A DNA stretch of 64,000 nt from FEN-1297 sp963710735 (GTDB lineage Bacteria; Bacteroidota; Ignavibacteria; Ignavibacteriales; Ignavibacteriaceae). Both the position numbers and the translations under genes were made by a program. Within the stretch, counting starts at the first letter, position 1; each line of letters starts with the position of its first letter. Under the pieces are notes generated by a model. That model was given only the letters and a program-made list of their open reading frames with translations, had not been told where the DNA came from and did not search any database. This document shows, one piece after another, positions 8,174 to 18,300 of this stretch. The DNA lies in the NCBI GenBank assembly GCA_963710735.1, contig CAVQBN010000004.1, forward strand, positions 434,001-498,000, given 5' to 3'.

Positions 8174-9706
8174 ATGCGTTTCAAACTATTTTACCAATTT
8201 TTAATTACCGGTTGTCTTTTGATTCTGGTTTCCATACCCATAAAGGCTCAATTTAAAGATTACGGTATGAAATTCGGATTTCACTTTGACGGTGTTGTCC
8301 CTGCTAATGAATTCAATTATTATAGATATGTTTTAAAAAGTTCCTACCTAGGCAGAGTATTCATTAGATATGAATACGGCAGCGTTGTAGAAGGTGATTT
8401 TGGTGTCGGCTACGGTCAATATGCAGGGTTAGATTTTACTAATTATTATTATAAATCAATTATTATTCCTATAGATTATAGATTCGTTATCAGCCCGATT
8501 AACTCAGCTGAGTGGAATCCATATTTATATGCCGGAATCGGAGCATTGTATTATGATAATAAATTTTTACCAAACTCCGTTTCTCCGAAATCAGTTGCTA
8601 AAAGCGGTTGGAGCGGAATAATTCCATTTGGTATTGGAGCAGAATTTAATTTAGGCAATGGCGTACTCTTCGATGTTTCGGGAGGCGCCGGTTTATCGTT
8701 GACAGATAATTTAAATTATTATAAGGAAGGTAAAGCACCGGATGCTTATTACAATTTAGGTATTGGATTAACATTTGTTGGCGATGCCGGTAATTCCGAT
8801 AACGACCACGATGGACTAACTAAATCGGAAGAAAAAGAATTAGGCACCGATCCAAATAACCCTGATACCGATGGGGACGGTTTATCCGATGGTGATGAAG
8901 TACATAAATATATGACTAATCCTTTAAAAACTGATTCTGATGGAGACGGTTTAACTGACGGTGATGAAGTAAATAAATATAAAACCAACCCGAATAAAAA
9001 AGATTCGGATGGAGATGGTTTGACCGATGGTGAAGAAGTTATGACATACAAAACCGATCCGAATAAAATGGACACAGATGGTGATGGTTTAACTGACGGT
9101 GATGAAGTAATGAAATATAAAACCGATCCGAATAAGGCTGACACCGACGGAGACGGTTTAACCGACGGACAGGAAGTTAATCAGTACCATACCGATCCTT
9201 TGAACTCAGATACAGATGGTGACGGGTTAAAGGACGGCGATGAAGTTATGAAGTACAAAACAAACCCATTGAAAAAAGATACTGATGGAGGCGGTGTTGA
9301 TGATGGGAAAGAAGTTGCTAGAGGCACCGATCCGTTAAATCCTGATGATGATGTTGTAAAGCTGAAAGCACCCATTGTATTAGAAGGAATAAACTTTGCG
9401 ATTAATTCTGCTGTAATTAATCCGGAATCCGAACAAACCTTACAGAAAGCTTTAAAAACACTTAAAACAAATCCGGATATTTATGTAGAGATCAAAGGTT
9501 ATACAGATAACACCGGAAAACGTTCGTACAATATTAAACTTTCTAAACTAAGAGCTGAATCAGTTAAGAACTGGCTTGTAGATCATGGTGCCGATCCGGA
9601 AAAAATCACTGCCCTCGGATTAGGTCCGGATAATCCTATTGCACCAAATGATACAAAAGAAGGAAGGATGAAAAACAGAAGAATTGAATTTGTAAGAGTA
9701 AAGTAA
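8174..9706 (+). CDS. Outer-membrane OmpA-family protein with thrombospondin type-3 repeats
   Basis: A 510-residue envelope protein. Residues 1-27 are a signal peptide (ending IPIKAQ). Residues about 28-210 form a beta-barrel-like domain rich in aromatic and alternating residues. Eight calcium-binding TSP3-type repeats of about 23 residues (DTDGDGLTDGDEV pattern) run from about 215 to 395. The C-terminal OmpA peptidoglycan-binding domain carries VEIKGYTDNTGKRSYNIKLS and the final NRRIEF motif. Such proteins tether the outer membrane to the cell wall through a calcium-stiffened stalk. A strong ribosome-binding site precedes the ATG and a strong terminator follows the stop, so it is a monocistronic plus-strand gene. 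Confidence 0.88.
   Translation: MRFKLFYQFLITGCLLILVSIPIKAQFKDYGMKFGFHFDGVVPANEFNYYRYVLKSSYLGRVFIRYEYGSVVEGDFGVGYGQYAGLDFTNYYYKSIIIPIDYRFVISPINSAEWNPYLYAGIGALYYDNKFLPNSVSPKSVAKSGWSGIIPFGIGAEFNLGNGVLFDVSGGAGLSLTDNLNYYKEGKAPDAYYNLGIGLTFVGDAGNSDNDHDGLTKSEEKELGTDPNNPDTDGDGLSDGDEVHKYMTNPLKTDSDGDGLTDGDEVNKYKTNPNKKDSDGDGLTDGEEVMTYKTDPNKMDTDGDGLTDGDEVMKYKTDPNKADTDGDGLTDGQEVNQYHTDPLNSDTDGDGLKDGDEVMKYKTNPLKKDTDGGGVDDGKEVARGTDPLNPDDDVVKLKAPIVLEGINFAINSAVINPESEQTLQKALKTLKTNPDIYVEIKGYTDNTGKRSYNIKLSKLRAESVKNWLVDHGADPEKITALGLGPDNPIAPNDTKEGRMKNRRIEFVRVK
8800..9350 (+). repeat. Tandem coding repeats for eight TSP3 calcium-binding units
   Basis: About eight degenerate 66-69 bp units within the OmpA gene each encode a D-x-DGDGLTDGDEV unit with a TDPNK-like linker. 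Copies 3-5 are the most alike at DNA level, which suggests recent expansion or gene conversion. Confidence 0.8.
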
Positions 9707-9720
9707 AGACTAATTTAGAA

Positions 9721-9756
9721 AATGCCTCTGTCAATTTAACAGAGGCATTTTTTTTT
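9721..9756 (+). terminator. Rho-independent terminator of the OmpA/TSP3 gene
   Basis: An 11 bp perfect stem AATGCCTCTGT/ACAGAGGCATT with a 7-base loop is followed by nine T residues, 14 bases after the stop codon. Confidence 0.92.
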
Positions 9757-9874
9757 ATCTTTGATCAAGGAGAAAAATGAAATTTAGGACAGCAAATTAT
9801 GTATTACTATAGATAGCAGAAAATAATTTATATTGTGATATCAGAGGTGAAAACTCAAAGTTTTAATCACAACA

Positions 9875-10000
9875 TTATTCTATGAGAAGGCCGTGGTTCT
9901 TCTTTTCATTTTTCTTTTCTCTTTTGGCTGCTTTCTTTTCCTTCATTGTTTTAGCAGGCTCTTTCTTCGAAGTCTTTTTACTGTCTTTACCCTTACTCAT
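9875..10000 (-). CDS. Very small lysine-rich protein (41 aa)
   Basis: A 41-residue frame begins MSKGKDSKKTSKKEPAK and is more than 40% lysine or arginine, ending NHGLLIE. The ribosome-binding sequence AAGGAAG lies six bases before the ATG, which supports real translation. It starts 23 bp after the stop of the response regulator gene on the same strand, so the two probably form one unit driven by the element upstream of the regulator. Its charge suggests binding to nucleic acid or another polyanion, but this is inference. The sequence is low in complexity, so family assignment is not possible. Confidence 0.6.
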   Translation of the reverse strand: MSKGKDSKKTSKKEPAKTMKEKKAAKREKKNEKKNHGLLIE

Positions 10001-10023
10001 CTTATTCTTCCTTATGATTAATT

Positions 10024-10710
10024 TTAATTAGCAATTGAAATATTTTTTATAATCTTTTTTAGTGTCCCTGTTGAATATGAATAGTTAGCAATTTCTAAAC
10101 GTGTATGCAATACAAGCTTTTCCATTATGTTATGAACATGGCTTTTTATAGTAAATGTTGAAACATGCAGTATGTTACCGATATCTTTATTACTCAGGCC
10201 ATCCCCGATTAATCGGATAACTTCCCGTTCACGTTTTGTCATACGAACAGCTTCTTTTAAATTTATTTTACCTCCTTTAAGAGCATGGTCCACAATTTGG
10301 GAAAAGAGAGATTCTGATAAATTAGGTGGAACTACATTTGTACCGTCAGCAACACTACGAATGGTATTTAGAAAATCTTTAATAGTTGCGTCTTTTAAAA
10401 CAAAACCCGAAGCGCCGGCTTTCAGAAATAAATTAATATCTCCCTGCACAGGTGCAAGGTCCATCACTATTACTTTTGCATCTGGAAAATTTTTCTTTAC
10501 AATTTCCACAATAGTTAGGCTATTTTGGTTGCGCAGGCCCAGGTCTAAAAGGATAATATTGGGCATAAGTTTCTGGATTTCTGCAGCAGTGTTTATACTA
10601 TTTAAAGAAGCTTCAATAATTTTAATATCCTTCTGGTTCTTAAGAATTGCAATAATTCCGTCGCGGAGCAGCCGGTTATCCTCAATTATTAGCAATCTAG
10701 TCTTTTTCAT
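10024..10710 (-). CDS. NarL/FixJ-type response regulator with atypical receiver (paralogue 1)
   Basis: A protein of about 228 residues with an N-terminal receiver (1-120) and a C-terminal LuxR-type helix-turn-helix (about 150-215, MTKREREVIRLIGDGLSNKDI). The receiver keeps the acidic pair E10-D11, the phosphoacceptor D56 and K106, but the conserved Thr/Ser switch position is D84 (VIVMDLAP). The other two paralogues in the window share this change. The open frame extends nine codons upstream to a TTG, but ATG 10710 begins the receiver and is preferred. A shared island element ends 31 bp upstream, so the gene may be autoregulated. A small basic protein gene follows. Confidence 0.88.
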   Translation of the reverse strand: MKKTRLLIIEDNRLLRDGIIAILKNQKDIKIIEASLNSINTAAEIQKLMPNIILLDLGLRNQNSLTIVEIVKKNFPDAKVIVMDLAPVQGDINLFLKAGASGFVLKDATIKDFLNTIRSVADGTNVVPPNLSESLFSQIVDHALKGGKINLKEAVRMTKREREVIRLIGDGLSNKDIGNILHVSTFTIKSHVHNIMEKLVLHTRLEIANYSYSTGTLKKIIKNISIAN

Positions 10711-10741
10711 ATAAAAAACTATAAATTGTAGTAGCAATATT

Positions 10742-10787
10742 CAATCGTCCAAAAGGATGAAAAAAGGACTACATCATTTGGATGAAT
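10742..10787 (-). promoter_or_regulatory. Island element copy 1, upstream of response regulator 1
   Basis: Read on the plus strand it contains CAATCG, then AAAAGGATG, then AAGGACTACATCATTTGG. It is the copy closest to a gene, 31 bp from the ATG. It matches the consensus dyad CAAAGGGATG-N12-CATCTTTTG with few changes. Confidence 0.75.
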
Positions 10788-10838
10788 CAATAACCCGGTT
10801 AAATCATATTTTATTAAATTTGCTTTTACAGCAAAAAC

Positions 10839-11729
10839 TTATTTTGTATCCAAAATAATTGGCAGCCCGTCTTTACCGCTTCCTATAATTACAACCTTAG
10901 TATTATTTGACTCTGCGATTTTCATAGTTGCTTCAATTCCCTTCCATCTAAGCAATTGTTCGCTTATGCCTGCAGCAACAATCGTCTGAAAGTCTGCTAT
11001 TCCTTTAGCTTCAATCCGTTTCCTGTCAGCTTCCTGTTTTTCTTTAGTTAGTATAAATTCCATCCTCTGGCTTTCCTGATCAGCGCGCTGCTTTTGTTCA
11101 ATTGCCTCAGTTAACTGGACAGGTAAAGCAACATTCCTTATCGGGGTACTTTCAATAGTAACTCCTCGTGGAGCAACTGCTTTAGCAAGTTCTTCCTGAA
11201 TAGAGATTCCAAGCTGTTCCCTTTCGGACGAATAAAGTGCGCTTGCCTGAAAGCTCGCTGTAACTGCCCGGCAGATGGAACGGAATTGCGGAATCAGAAT
11301 AATCGTTTCATAATCACCGCCTGCAACTGTTTTATATACTCTTGCGGCAGAATCCGGATTCAGCCTGTAAAGTGCACTAACTTCTAGTCCTATGGTAAGA
11401 CCTTCCCGTGATAGGACCTCCATTGTTTCTTTATGTTCTTTAGTTTGAATAGAATATTTAATCACATTGGCAAGCGGATTCACTAAATTAATTCCGGGAG
11501 GAAGGGGTTTATCCGCAACTATACCAAAAAAATCTACTACACCAACATGGCCGGCGGGAACCTGTGTGAAGCATTGGAGCAGTGTGAGTAATCCGAAAAA
11601 ACTTGCGGCTATAATACTGACCGTACCTGCAGATCGAACGGCTATATTATCCTTAGGCATTTTCCTTTTTGTGCCTAACCAAACCAGGATTGCTATAATA
11701 GTAATTATCAGAAATAAAATAAATAACAT
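10839..11729 (-). CDS. SPFH/band 7 (prohibitin-like) membrane protein
   Basis: A 296-residue protein of the SPFH (stomatin/prohibitin/flotillin/HflK) superfamily. Two N-terminal hydrophobic segments (residues 1-17 and about 33-53) anchor it in the cytoplasmic membrane; the band 7 domain follows from about 60 to 210 (FTQVPAGHVGVVDFFG), then a charged helix (EQKQRADQESQRMEFILTKE) that normally drives ring assembly. Such proteins form membrane microdomain rings that scaffold or control membrane proteases. It is transcribed alone between the regulator and the two-component genes, and I see no clear island element upstream, although the 250-bp leader holds a short repeat. Confidence 0.85.
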   Translation of the reverse strand: MLFILFLIITIIAILVWLGTKRKMPKDNIAVRSAGTVSIIAASFFGLLTLLQCFTQVPAGHVGVVDFFGIVADKPLPPGINLVNPLANVIKYSIQTKEHKETMEVLSREGLTIGLEVSALYRLNPDSAARVYKTVAGGDYETIILIPQFRSICRAVTASFQASALYSSEREQLGISIQEELAKAVAPRGVTIESTPIRNVALPVQLTEAIEQKQRADQESQRMEFILTKEKQEADRKRIEAKGIADFQTIVAAGISEQLLRWKGIEATMKIAESNNTKVVIIGSGKDGLPIILDTK

Positions 11730-11819
11730 GATGTCTCCCTTTTAATGAATGTAGATTATTACAAACATAAGTAATTTGCTGCTAAATTGAATTAATTATT
11801 AACTGATGTTACGCAAGAT

Positions 11820-11930
11820 TGTAAATAACGTATGTCATTCCCGTGAAAACGGAAATCTATTTCCCGACCAAATTGCAATCTTTTTAGATTTCCCCCCGCC
11901 TGCCTAACAGGCAGTTTTCGTGTTATCAAC
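11820..11930. repeat. Degenerate palindromic intergenic repeat
   Basis: The stretch contains a partial CATTCCCGTGAAAACGGAAATC dyad type and a perfect hairpin CTGCCTAACAGGCAG at 11900-11914. Both resemble the short dispersed palindromes common between bacterial genes. Only one copy is in the window, so its repeat nature is inferred. Confidence 0.35.
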
Positions 11931-11979
11931 AAATTATAATTTTCCCCTTTTCAAAAATAATTTTTGTGTAATTTCAGTA

Positions 11980-12393
11980 TTAATTATTTTTCTCTTTAAT
12001 TAATAAAACTCTTTCAATTAAATCTTTAAGCATTTTAAATTCAAAAGGTTTGGATATATAATGGGTTAAACCTTCTGAAAGGAAATATTCTTTATCGCCT
12101 TCCATAGCATAGGCAGTCATAGCTATATATGGTTTATCTTTATTATGCTTAATTTTTTTTAGTTCTTTTGTTGTTTGAATTCCATCCATTTTTCCCGGAA
12201 GCCCAATGTCAATTAAAAAAGCATCGTAATCATTTTCGTTCGCTTTTAATAGTGCGCTCTCACCGTTAACGGCAAAATCACAGTCGTATTTATTTTTGAA
12301 TAACCGACTAAGCACATCTGTTGTTACTTTATCATCTTCAACAAAAAGCAATTTTGGTTTTAAGTTTTTATTATTCTCATTCATTGCTTCCAT
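11980..12393 (-). CDS. Single-domain response regulator (receiver only)
   Basis: A 137-residue protein that is a receiver domain alone. The acidic pair is in LLFVEDDK, the phosphoacceptor Asp in AFLIDIGLPG, the switch Thr in IAMTAYA and the Lys in YISKPFEF, all intact. It starts five bases after the stop of the PAS histidine kinase gene, so kinase and receiver are co-transcribed and probably cognate partners. With no output domain, it likely acts by protein contact or as a phosphate shuttle. A second Met three codons in is an alternative start. Confidence 0.85.
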   Translation of the reverse strand: MEAMNENNKNLKPKLLFVEDDKVTTDVLSRLFKNKYDCDFAVNGESALLKANENDYDAFLIDIGLPGKMDGIQTTKELKKIKHNKDKPYIAMTAYAMEGDKEYFLSEGLTHYISKPFEFKMLKDLIERVLLIKEKNN

Positions 12394-12398
12394 AATGA

Positions 12399-15314
12399 TT
12401 ATGCCCAGTTTGTGTTTATTAAAACTTCATCAATGTTATTATTAATAGGCAGCTTTATTTTAAATGTACTTCCAACTCCCGGTTTGCTTTTAAGAGATAC
12501 TTCCCCGCCCATTAAGTCCGTAAATTTTTTTACCAAAGTTAAGCCCAGGCCGGATCCTTGGAATTTTCTGCCGTATCCTTCGCTTGCCTGCCTGAAAGGA
12601 TCAAATATTACTCCATGCAGGTCCTCCGATACACCGATGCCGGTATCACGGACTTCTATTACCGCATAGCCTTTTTCTCGCTTTGATATTAATGTTACTC
12701 CGCCTGTATCCGTGTATTTTATTGCGTTGCTTAAAAGATTACTTATTATTGATGCAAACATATCTTTATCTATGCATGCATTTAATATTTCTTCTTCGAA
12801 TTCAAAATTTATTGATATGCTTTTTTCTTCAGCTGCTGCTTTATATAATTTTATCTGCTCGCTTATATGTCTAATTAAATCCTGTCCTTTTAAATTAATC
12901 TGCTGCTTTTCAGATTCTATTTTGGAAATATTAAGTATGTTGTTCAAAGTAGTGTTCAATCTTTCACCGCTGCTGCTTATAGCTTTTGCCATTTCAATTA
13001 ATTCTTTATCCTTTAACTCACCCGTCAAAAACTCGGCATACCCCAATATGCCTATAAGCGGAGTGCGAAGCTCGTGGCTCATGTTGGCAAGAAAACTAGA
13101 CTTAAGCTTGTTCATTTCTTCAGCTTTTTCTTTTGCTTCGATGAGTTCTTTCTCTGCTTGTTTACGCTCCGTAATATCGCGGCAGCTACCGTATATTAAT
13201 CCATTTGGCAGCAATACTGCGTTTAAATCTACAGGCACAAAAGTATTGTCCACCTTTCTCAAAGAAATTTCTATAAATAGACGACCCTTACCAGCCACCT
13301 GTTTGAAATATTCAATATACTTCTCAACTTCATCCGGCGGTGAGAGATCTATGATGTTCATGGTCATAAGCTTTTCCTGAGTATAACCCAGCAAACCGGA
13401 AGCGGCTTGATTTATATAAACATAATTGCCCTGTTTATCCGTGATGAAAATAGCGTCAGCCGAATTCTCGGTGATGATTCGAAATTTTTCTTCACTTTCT
13501 TTAATTTGTTTTTCATTTGTCACTCTTTTAAAAGCAATTCCAATTGTTGCGCCGATTTCTTCCATCGTCTGAATCAGTTCTGTTGTAAACATGTTGGTAC
13601 GTTTATCATTTAGTTGAAGTAAACCCATTACTTCGTCGCTGGAATAAACCGGGATTAAAGCTATAGATTCATAACTTTTCAGGTTACAGCTGTTGCATAT
13701 ATTGGTTTGTTGCTCTTTCTTCGGAGTGGATGAGGCATACAGTTTTGTTGTGGAATTAGTCCAAAAACTTCCCCCCTTTGTAAAAAACGGGAGTGACGGA
13801 TCAGTGTGTCCGGAGATTACATTACCGCACATACATTCCAGAATTGGGTTCCCGCTAGAATTGCAAATTAGATTGCCGTCCAAATCTTTTGTGCAAAGAG
13901 ATTTCTCCTTCTCAACAAAATCAGCAGGGAATCCATTAGTTTCGTAATAAGGATAATCATCATCATCCTTGAAACGAATACCTACAGCTTCAACCCCCGT
14001 AAATTTCTTAATATTTTCCAATATATTTTTAACTAATAGTGTCCAATCATTCGGTCTGTTCAATACTGATAATATAGATGATACAAAAGCCCGTCTTTTT
14101 TTAGTTTGTATGCGTTCGGTGATATCACGAATATTACATTGGATTACTTCATTTCGATTTACCTTATAAACATTGCTCACGAACTCAACATTAATGCGGC
14201 ACCCATCAGCAGTTTCAAGAGGTAGGTCTTCATAACGGACATATTCTTTCTGCTGCAGTTCCAGAAATTTTTCTTTATTAGCGGCAATATCTTTGAAAAA
14301 TCCAATTTCCCATATTTCTTTTTCAATGAATTGTTCTTTTGAGTAGCCCAACAACTCAATTAAAAATGGATTCACATCAATAATCTTTCCTGTTTCTGAG
14401 TTAAGAATAAGAATCCCATCTTTTGCCGATTCAAAAAGACGTCTATAGCGTGTTTCTAAAATTGTCAGCGCTTCCTCTGTCTGTTTACGGCTTGTAATAT
14501 CCTGCGCTATGGTTGCAACGATATTTTCACCTTCTTTATCAAGGATATTCGCCGAGTTCCAAAGAACAGTCTTAATTCTATTGTCTTTTGTTAAAATATC
14601 TATTTCAATAACTTCCGAATCTTCGTCAATAATATTATTTTTTATTAACTCAAGTGTAGAATCAATTTTATTTTTTGGGAAAAGAAAATCTATCTTTTTA
14701 TTCTGCATCTCAGCTGAGTTATAACCGCTAAGTTTTTCAAATCCATGGTTATACCGTTTTATAATAAATGAAGAGTTCCAGATAATAATTGGTGCATGTG
14801 CGTGATCCAAAAGTATTTTTAGATACTCTTCGGTTAAACGGCTTTTTTCACTCAGCGATTTTTCAATACCTCGACGTTCTGTAATATCCTCAAAGGCAAG
14901 CAGTATTACCTTCTCTTTCCCAAATGCTCTTTTAATTTGCCGCGCATTTAATAACACTACATGTTTACCGATTGTGGAAAAGTCGTGTTCTACTTCGTAG
15001 TTATTAAAACTTGCTTTTTGGGGCAAAATTGTCTCAAGCAGTTCTCTCAGCTTAGGTATATTCCACTGGTTATTACCAAGTTCATATATTAACCTTCCGA
15101 TTGTTTCATCTGATTTTACCTTAAAGAAATCATAGAATGAACGGCTGGCTGTAACAACTTTTAAATCCTGGTCCAGTACAATTAAAGGTTCCCGTACAGT
15201 ATTAATAATATTCTCGGCGAATTGACTGATGTCGTCGCCGGAATTCAATTTGATTTTCATCGGCGGAGGATTATTTGCTGAATTTACATCTTCTTTTTTG
15301 TCGTACTTTTTCAT
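12399..15314 (-). CDS. Multi-PAS/GAF sensor histidine kinase with cysteine-rich GAF domain
   Basis: A 971-residue cytoplasmic sensor kinase with no membrane segments. Domains in order: PAS about 30-150, PAS about 165-280, PAS about 285-405, GAF about 410-600, PAS about 605-725, HisKA with H-box FLANMSHELRTPL near 745, and HATPase with N box NLLSNAIKYT, G1 DTGIGV and G2 GSGLGL. The GAF region holds a cysteine cluster (SLCTKD, NLICNSS, LECMCGN, ICNSC) suited to binding a metal or Fe-S cofactor. The first PAS resembles the last PAS of the CheB-CheR protein in this island. The response regulator starts five bases downstream and the decayed hybrid kinase ends nine bases upstream. The sensed signal is unknown. 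Confidence 0.88.
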   Translation of the reverse strand: MKKYDKKEDVNSANNPPPMKIKLNSGDDISQFAENIINTVREPLIVLDQDLKVVTASRSFYDFFKVKSDETIGRLIYELGNNQWNIPKLRELLETILPQKASFNNYEVEHDFSTIGKHVVLLNARQIKRAFGKEKVILLAFEDITERRGIEKSLSEKSRLTEEYLKILLDHAHAPIIIWNSSFIIKRYNHGFEKLSGYNSAEMQNKKIDFLFPKNKIDSTLELIKNNIIDEDSEVIEIDILTKDNRIKTVLWNSANILDKEGENIVATIAQDITSRKQTEEALTILETRYRRLFESAKDGILILNSETGKIIDVNPFLIELLGYSKEQFIEKEIWEIGFFKDIAANKEKFLELQQKEYVRYEDLPLETADGCRINVEFVSNVYKVNRNEVIQCNIRDITERIQTKKRRAFVSSILSVLNRPNDWTLLVKNILENIKKFTGVEAVGIRFKDDDDYPYYETNGFPADFVEKEKSLCTKDLDGNLICNSSGNPILECMCGNVISGHTDPSLPFFTKGGSFWTNSTTKLYASSTPKKEQQTNICNSCNLKSYESIALIPVYSSDEVMGLLQLNDKRTNMFTTELIQTMEEIGATIGIAFKRVTNEKQIKESEEKFRIITENSADAIFITDKQGNYVYINQAASGLLGYTQEKLMTMNIIDLSPPDEVEKYIEYFKQVAGKGRLFIEISLRKVDNTFVPVDLNAVLLPNGLIYGSCRDITERKQAEKELIEAKEKAEEMNKLKSSFLANMSHELRTPLIGILGYAEFLTGELKDKELIEMAKAISSSGERLNTTLNNILNISKIESEKQQINLKGQDLIRHISEQIKLYKAAAEEKSISINFEFEEEILNACIDKDMFASIISNLLSNAIKYTDTGGVTLISKREKGYAVIEVRDTGIGVSEDLHGVIFDPFRQASEGYGRKFQGSGLGLTLVKKFTDLMGGEVSLKSKPGVGSTFKIKLPINNNIDEVLINTNWA

Positions 15315-15323
15315 AATAATAAC

Positions 15324-18300
15324 CTATGCCGAATTTATAATTGATTTTTGCAAAGTAAATTTAAACTTCGATCCTTTGCCTTCTTCACTCTCCACCCAAA
15401 TCTTACCTCCGTTCCTTTCTATAAATTCTTTGCATAGCAGCAAACCCAATCCCGTACTCGATTCGCCATCGGTTCCTTGCGAACTTACTTTCTCTTCTAT
15501 CTTAAAAAGTCTCTTTACATTTTTTTCGGATATTCCTACTCCATTATCCTCAACAGATACTTCAATTTTGCCGTCATCTAATGGTTCTGATTTGATAATT
15601 GTTTTACCATCTTTTCTTGTAAATTTAACTGCATTGGATAATAGGTTCCTGAGTACTGTATCGATCATTTTTTCATCTACGTAAACTTTTTGCGTATCAT
15701 CAATTTCATTAATTATTTCTATCCTTTTTTGCAATGCCCGCTGGTAAATTGTTTCTATACTTTGCGAAACCATCTTAGATAAATCAGAGTCTTTAGGTGT
15801 AAAGTTAATAGAGCCCTTTTGCAATTGTGCCCACTCCAGTAAGTTTTCTAAAAGTTTATATAGAATACGGGCAGCTTCATTAAGCGATTTACTGTTTTCT
15901 GCATATTCTTCAGGTGAAAATTTTTCGCTGGTATCCGACATTAGTTCCGTTAAAATTAGAAAACCATTGAAAGGGCTTTTTAGATCGTGTGCAATGATGG
16001 AAAAGAATTTATCTTTTTCCGCATTTAGTTTAATAAGCTGGTCATTTTTTGCTTTTATTTCTTTTTCTATCTGCTTCCGATCAGTAATATCAAGGCCGAC
16101 GGCGTTATAACCCTTCCATATTTCCATCTTTATAAATCGGACTTAACAAGTAAATTAAGCCACGATATTGGATTATCCACTTTTTGGCATCGAAGTCCTG
16201 AACATCAACGCTTCATGTTAGCCCGATGTATCGGTCTATCACAATTTGCTCTGAAATCAGGTGGAGTGATATTATCTGAACGGCTTTGCAATATGAACAA
16301 CGCTTAAATCGAATTTTCCGATTAGAGTCTTGGATATTCATCCCAGGCTTTATAGTCCAGGCTGCTTCATTAACGGTAAGCTGAATATATTCCGCGTTTG
16401 CTAACGCTGAAGCAGGATTGCTCTTGTTCCTTCAACGATATTACGAAATTTTATCGCTGATATTTGCAATCCCTCTTCTGCAGTTTGCGTTCGGTAATGT
16501 CACGAATAATTCCAGTAAAAAATTTTCCTTTAGAAGTTTCCCATTCTGCCAATGATAATTCCAATGGAAATTCTTTTCCGCTTTTGTGCAAGCCTTTTAG
16601 TTCAACTGTATTGCCGACAACATGATTTTCTCCTCCTTGACTGCACATTCGTCTCATTCCATCAATATGGATTTTCACGATAACCTTGTGGAATTATAAT
16701 ACCCAGGTTTTTGCCGATTATCTCTTCTTCCATATAGCCAAATATTTTTTCCGCGCCACTGATTCCAATTTTTTATTATTCCTTCACTGTCTGCGGTAAC
16801 AATAGCATCATTAGCCGATTGAGCAACAGACCGGAACTGCTCTTCACTTTCTTTCAATGTCTCTTCGGCTTTTTTGCGCTCGGTGATGTCCTGGTTAATT
16901 CCATAAACCGTATGTGGATTTCCAAATTGATCTTTTAGCACCTTAAATTGAACCATTACATACGCGATTTCTCCGTTATCACGAAAAACTCTTGTTTCTG
17001 CCTGTCCAAAATATTCTGGGTCAGTTGAAGTTATTGCTTCCTGCAAATTATTACTTATCATTTTTGAATCATCGGGATGGACAAATCTTCTGACAAATTC
17101 TTCCGCACCCATTATATTACCGCCCTGAATTTCAGTCGATGACCCGTGAATTAGCCTGTAATATTGGTCATCAAAAATAAAATTCCCCGATTTAACATCA
17201 AATTCCCAATAACCCAGTTTAGCTATTTCTGCCGCAGTTGATAAATTCGTTTCTAATTTTTTACGTTCGGTTATATCGCGTACTACAGTAACAACTTCGT
17301 CTTTGCCGCTGGGTACCATACGGGCTTCATAGTCACGCAAGCCACGCTTTGGAGTTATCATTTGGTATTCGAATTCCTGAATCTCTCCGCTATCCAAGGT
17401 TTGCCCGATGTATCTGTCTATCATATCTGCAAACTCAGGAGGTGTGATGTCTCTATTTTTTTTGCCGATGATTGACACTTCGGATTGTGCGTAGAGTTCT
17501 GTTCTATCAGCTTTATAGTCCAGGTAAATTCCCTCACGGTTCATCCGGAATATCATATCCGGATTTGCATTCAGCAGGGCTCTTGCCCTTATTTCGCTTT
17601 CTTTAAGTTTTAGTTCAACAAGTTTACGTTCTGTTATATCCTGGCTAGTTCCAAAAACACGTTTCGGATTTCCTTTGTCGTCTACTTCTATTGTGCTTTT
17701 TTCGTGAATCCAGCGGATTTCCCCGCTTGGGTTGATGGTTCGGAAATCAAATGTGGTAGCTTCATGTGTTTTCATCGACCTCATGATGATTTCTTGAACC
17801 ATTTTGCGGTCTTCCGGAATCGGGGTTGTTAAAAAAGTTTCGATAGTGACGTCAAATGAGTTGCTGTTAATGTTAAAGATTTTATACATCTCATCCGACA
17901 TTGTACCTGTGTTTTTAACTATGTCCCATTCCCAGCTGCCGATGAGTCCTACAGACTGCGCTTCTTTTAACTGCTCTTCACTTCTTTTTAATTTATTTTC
18001 TGCAAGTTTTTTTTCTGTCACATCCCTTACAATGGCAACAGCATATGTTTTTTCAAGCTTAACTACCGCAATATTTATTTCAACCGGGAAGGTAGAGCCA
18101 TCTTTACGGCGGTGTAACGATTCTACCGTCATAGAATTTGACTGTCCAATATCTCGGTAGCATCAGTTGGAAATCATGCATGTTTTGATTAGGATCAATA
18201 TCAAATACAGACATTTTTAAAAGCTCACTCCGGCTGTATCCAAGATCGGTACATGCCCGTTCATTCACATCAACAAACTGTCCCGTTTCAACATCAATTA

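Noticed and set aside
8800..9350. Regular direct repeats of about 66-69 bp that could be taken for a CRISPR or satellite array
   Set aside because: They lie in frame within the OmpA gene and encode TSP3 calcium-binding units; there are no conserved repeat-spacer boundaries.
12669..13380. Long plus-strand frames opposite the kinase gene at 12.4-15.3 kb
   Set aside because: They are antisense shadows of a well-conserved kinase frame; no ribosome-binding site or family similarity is seen.
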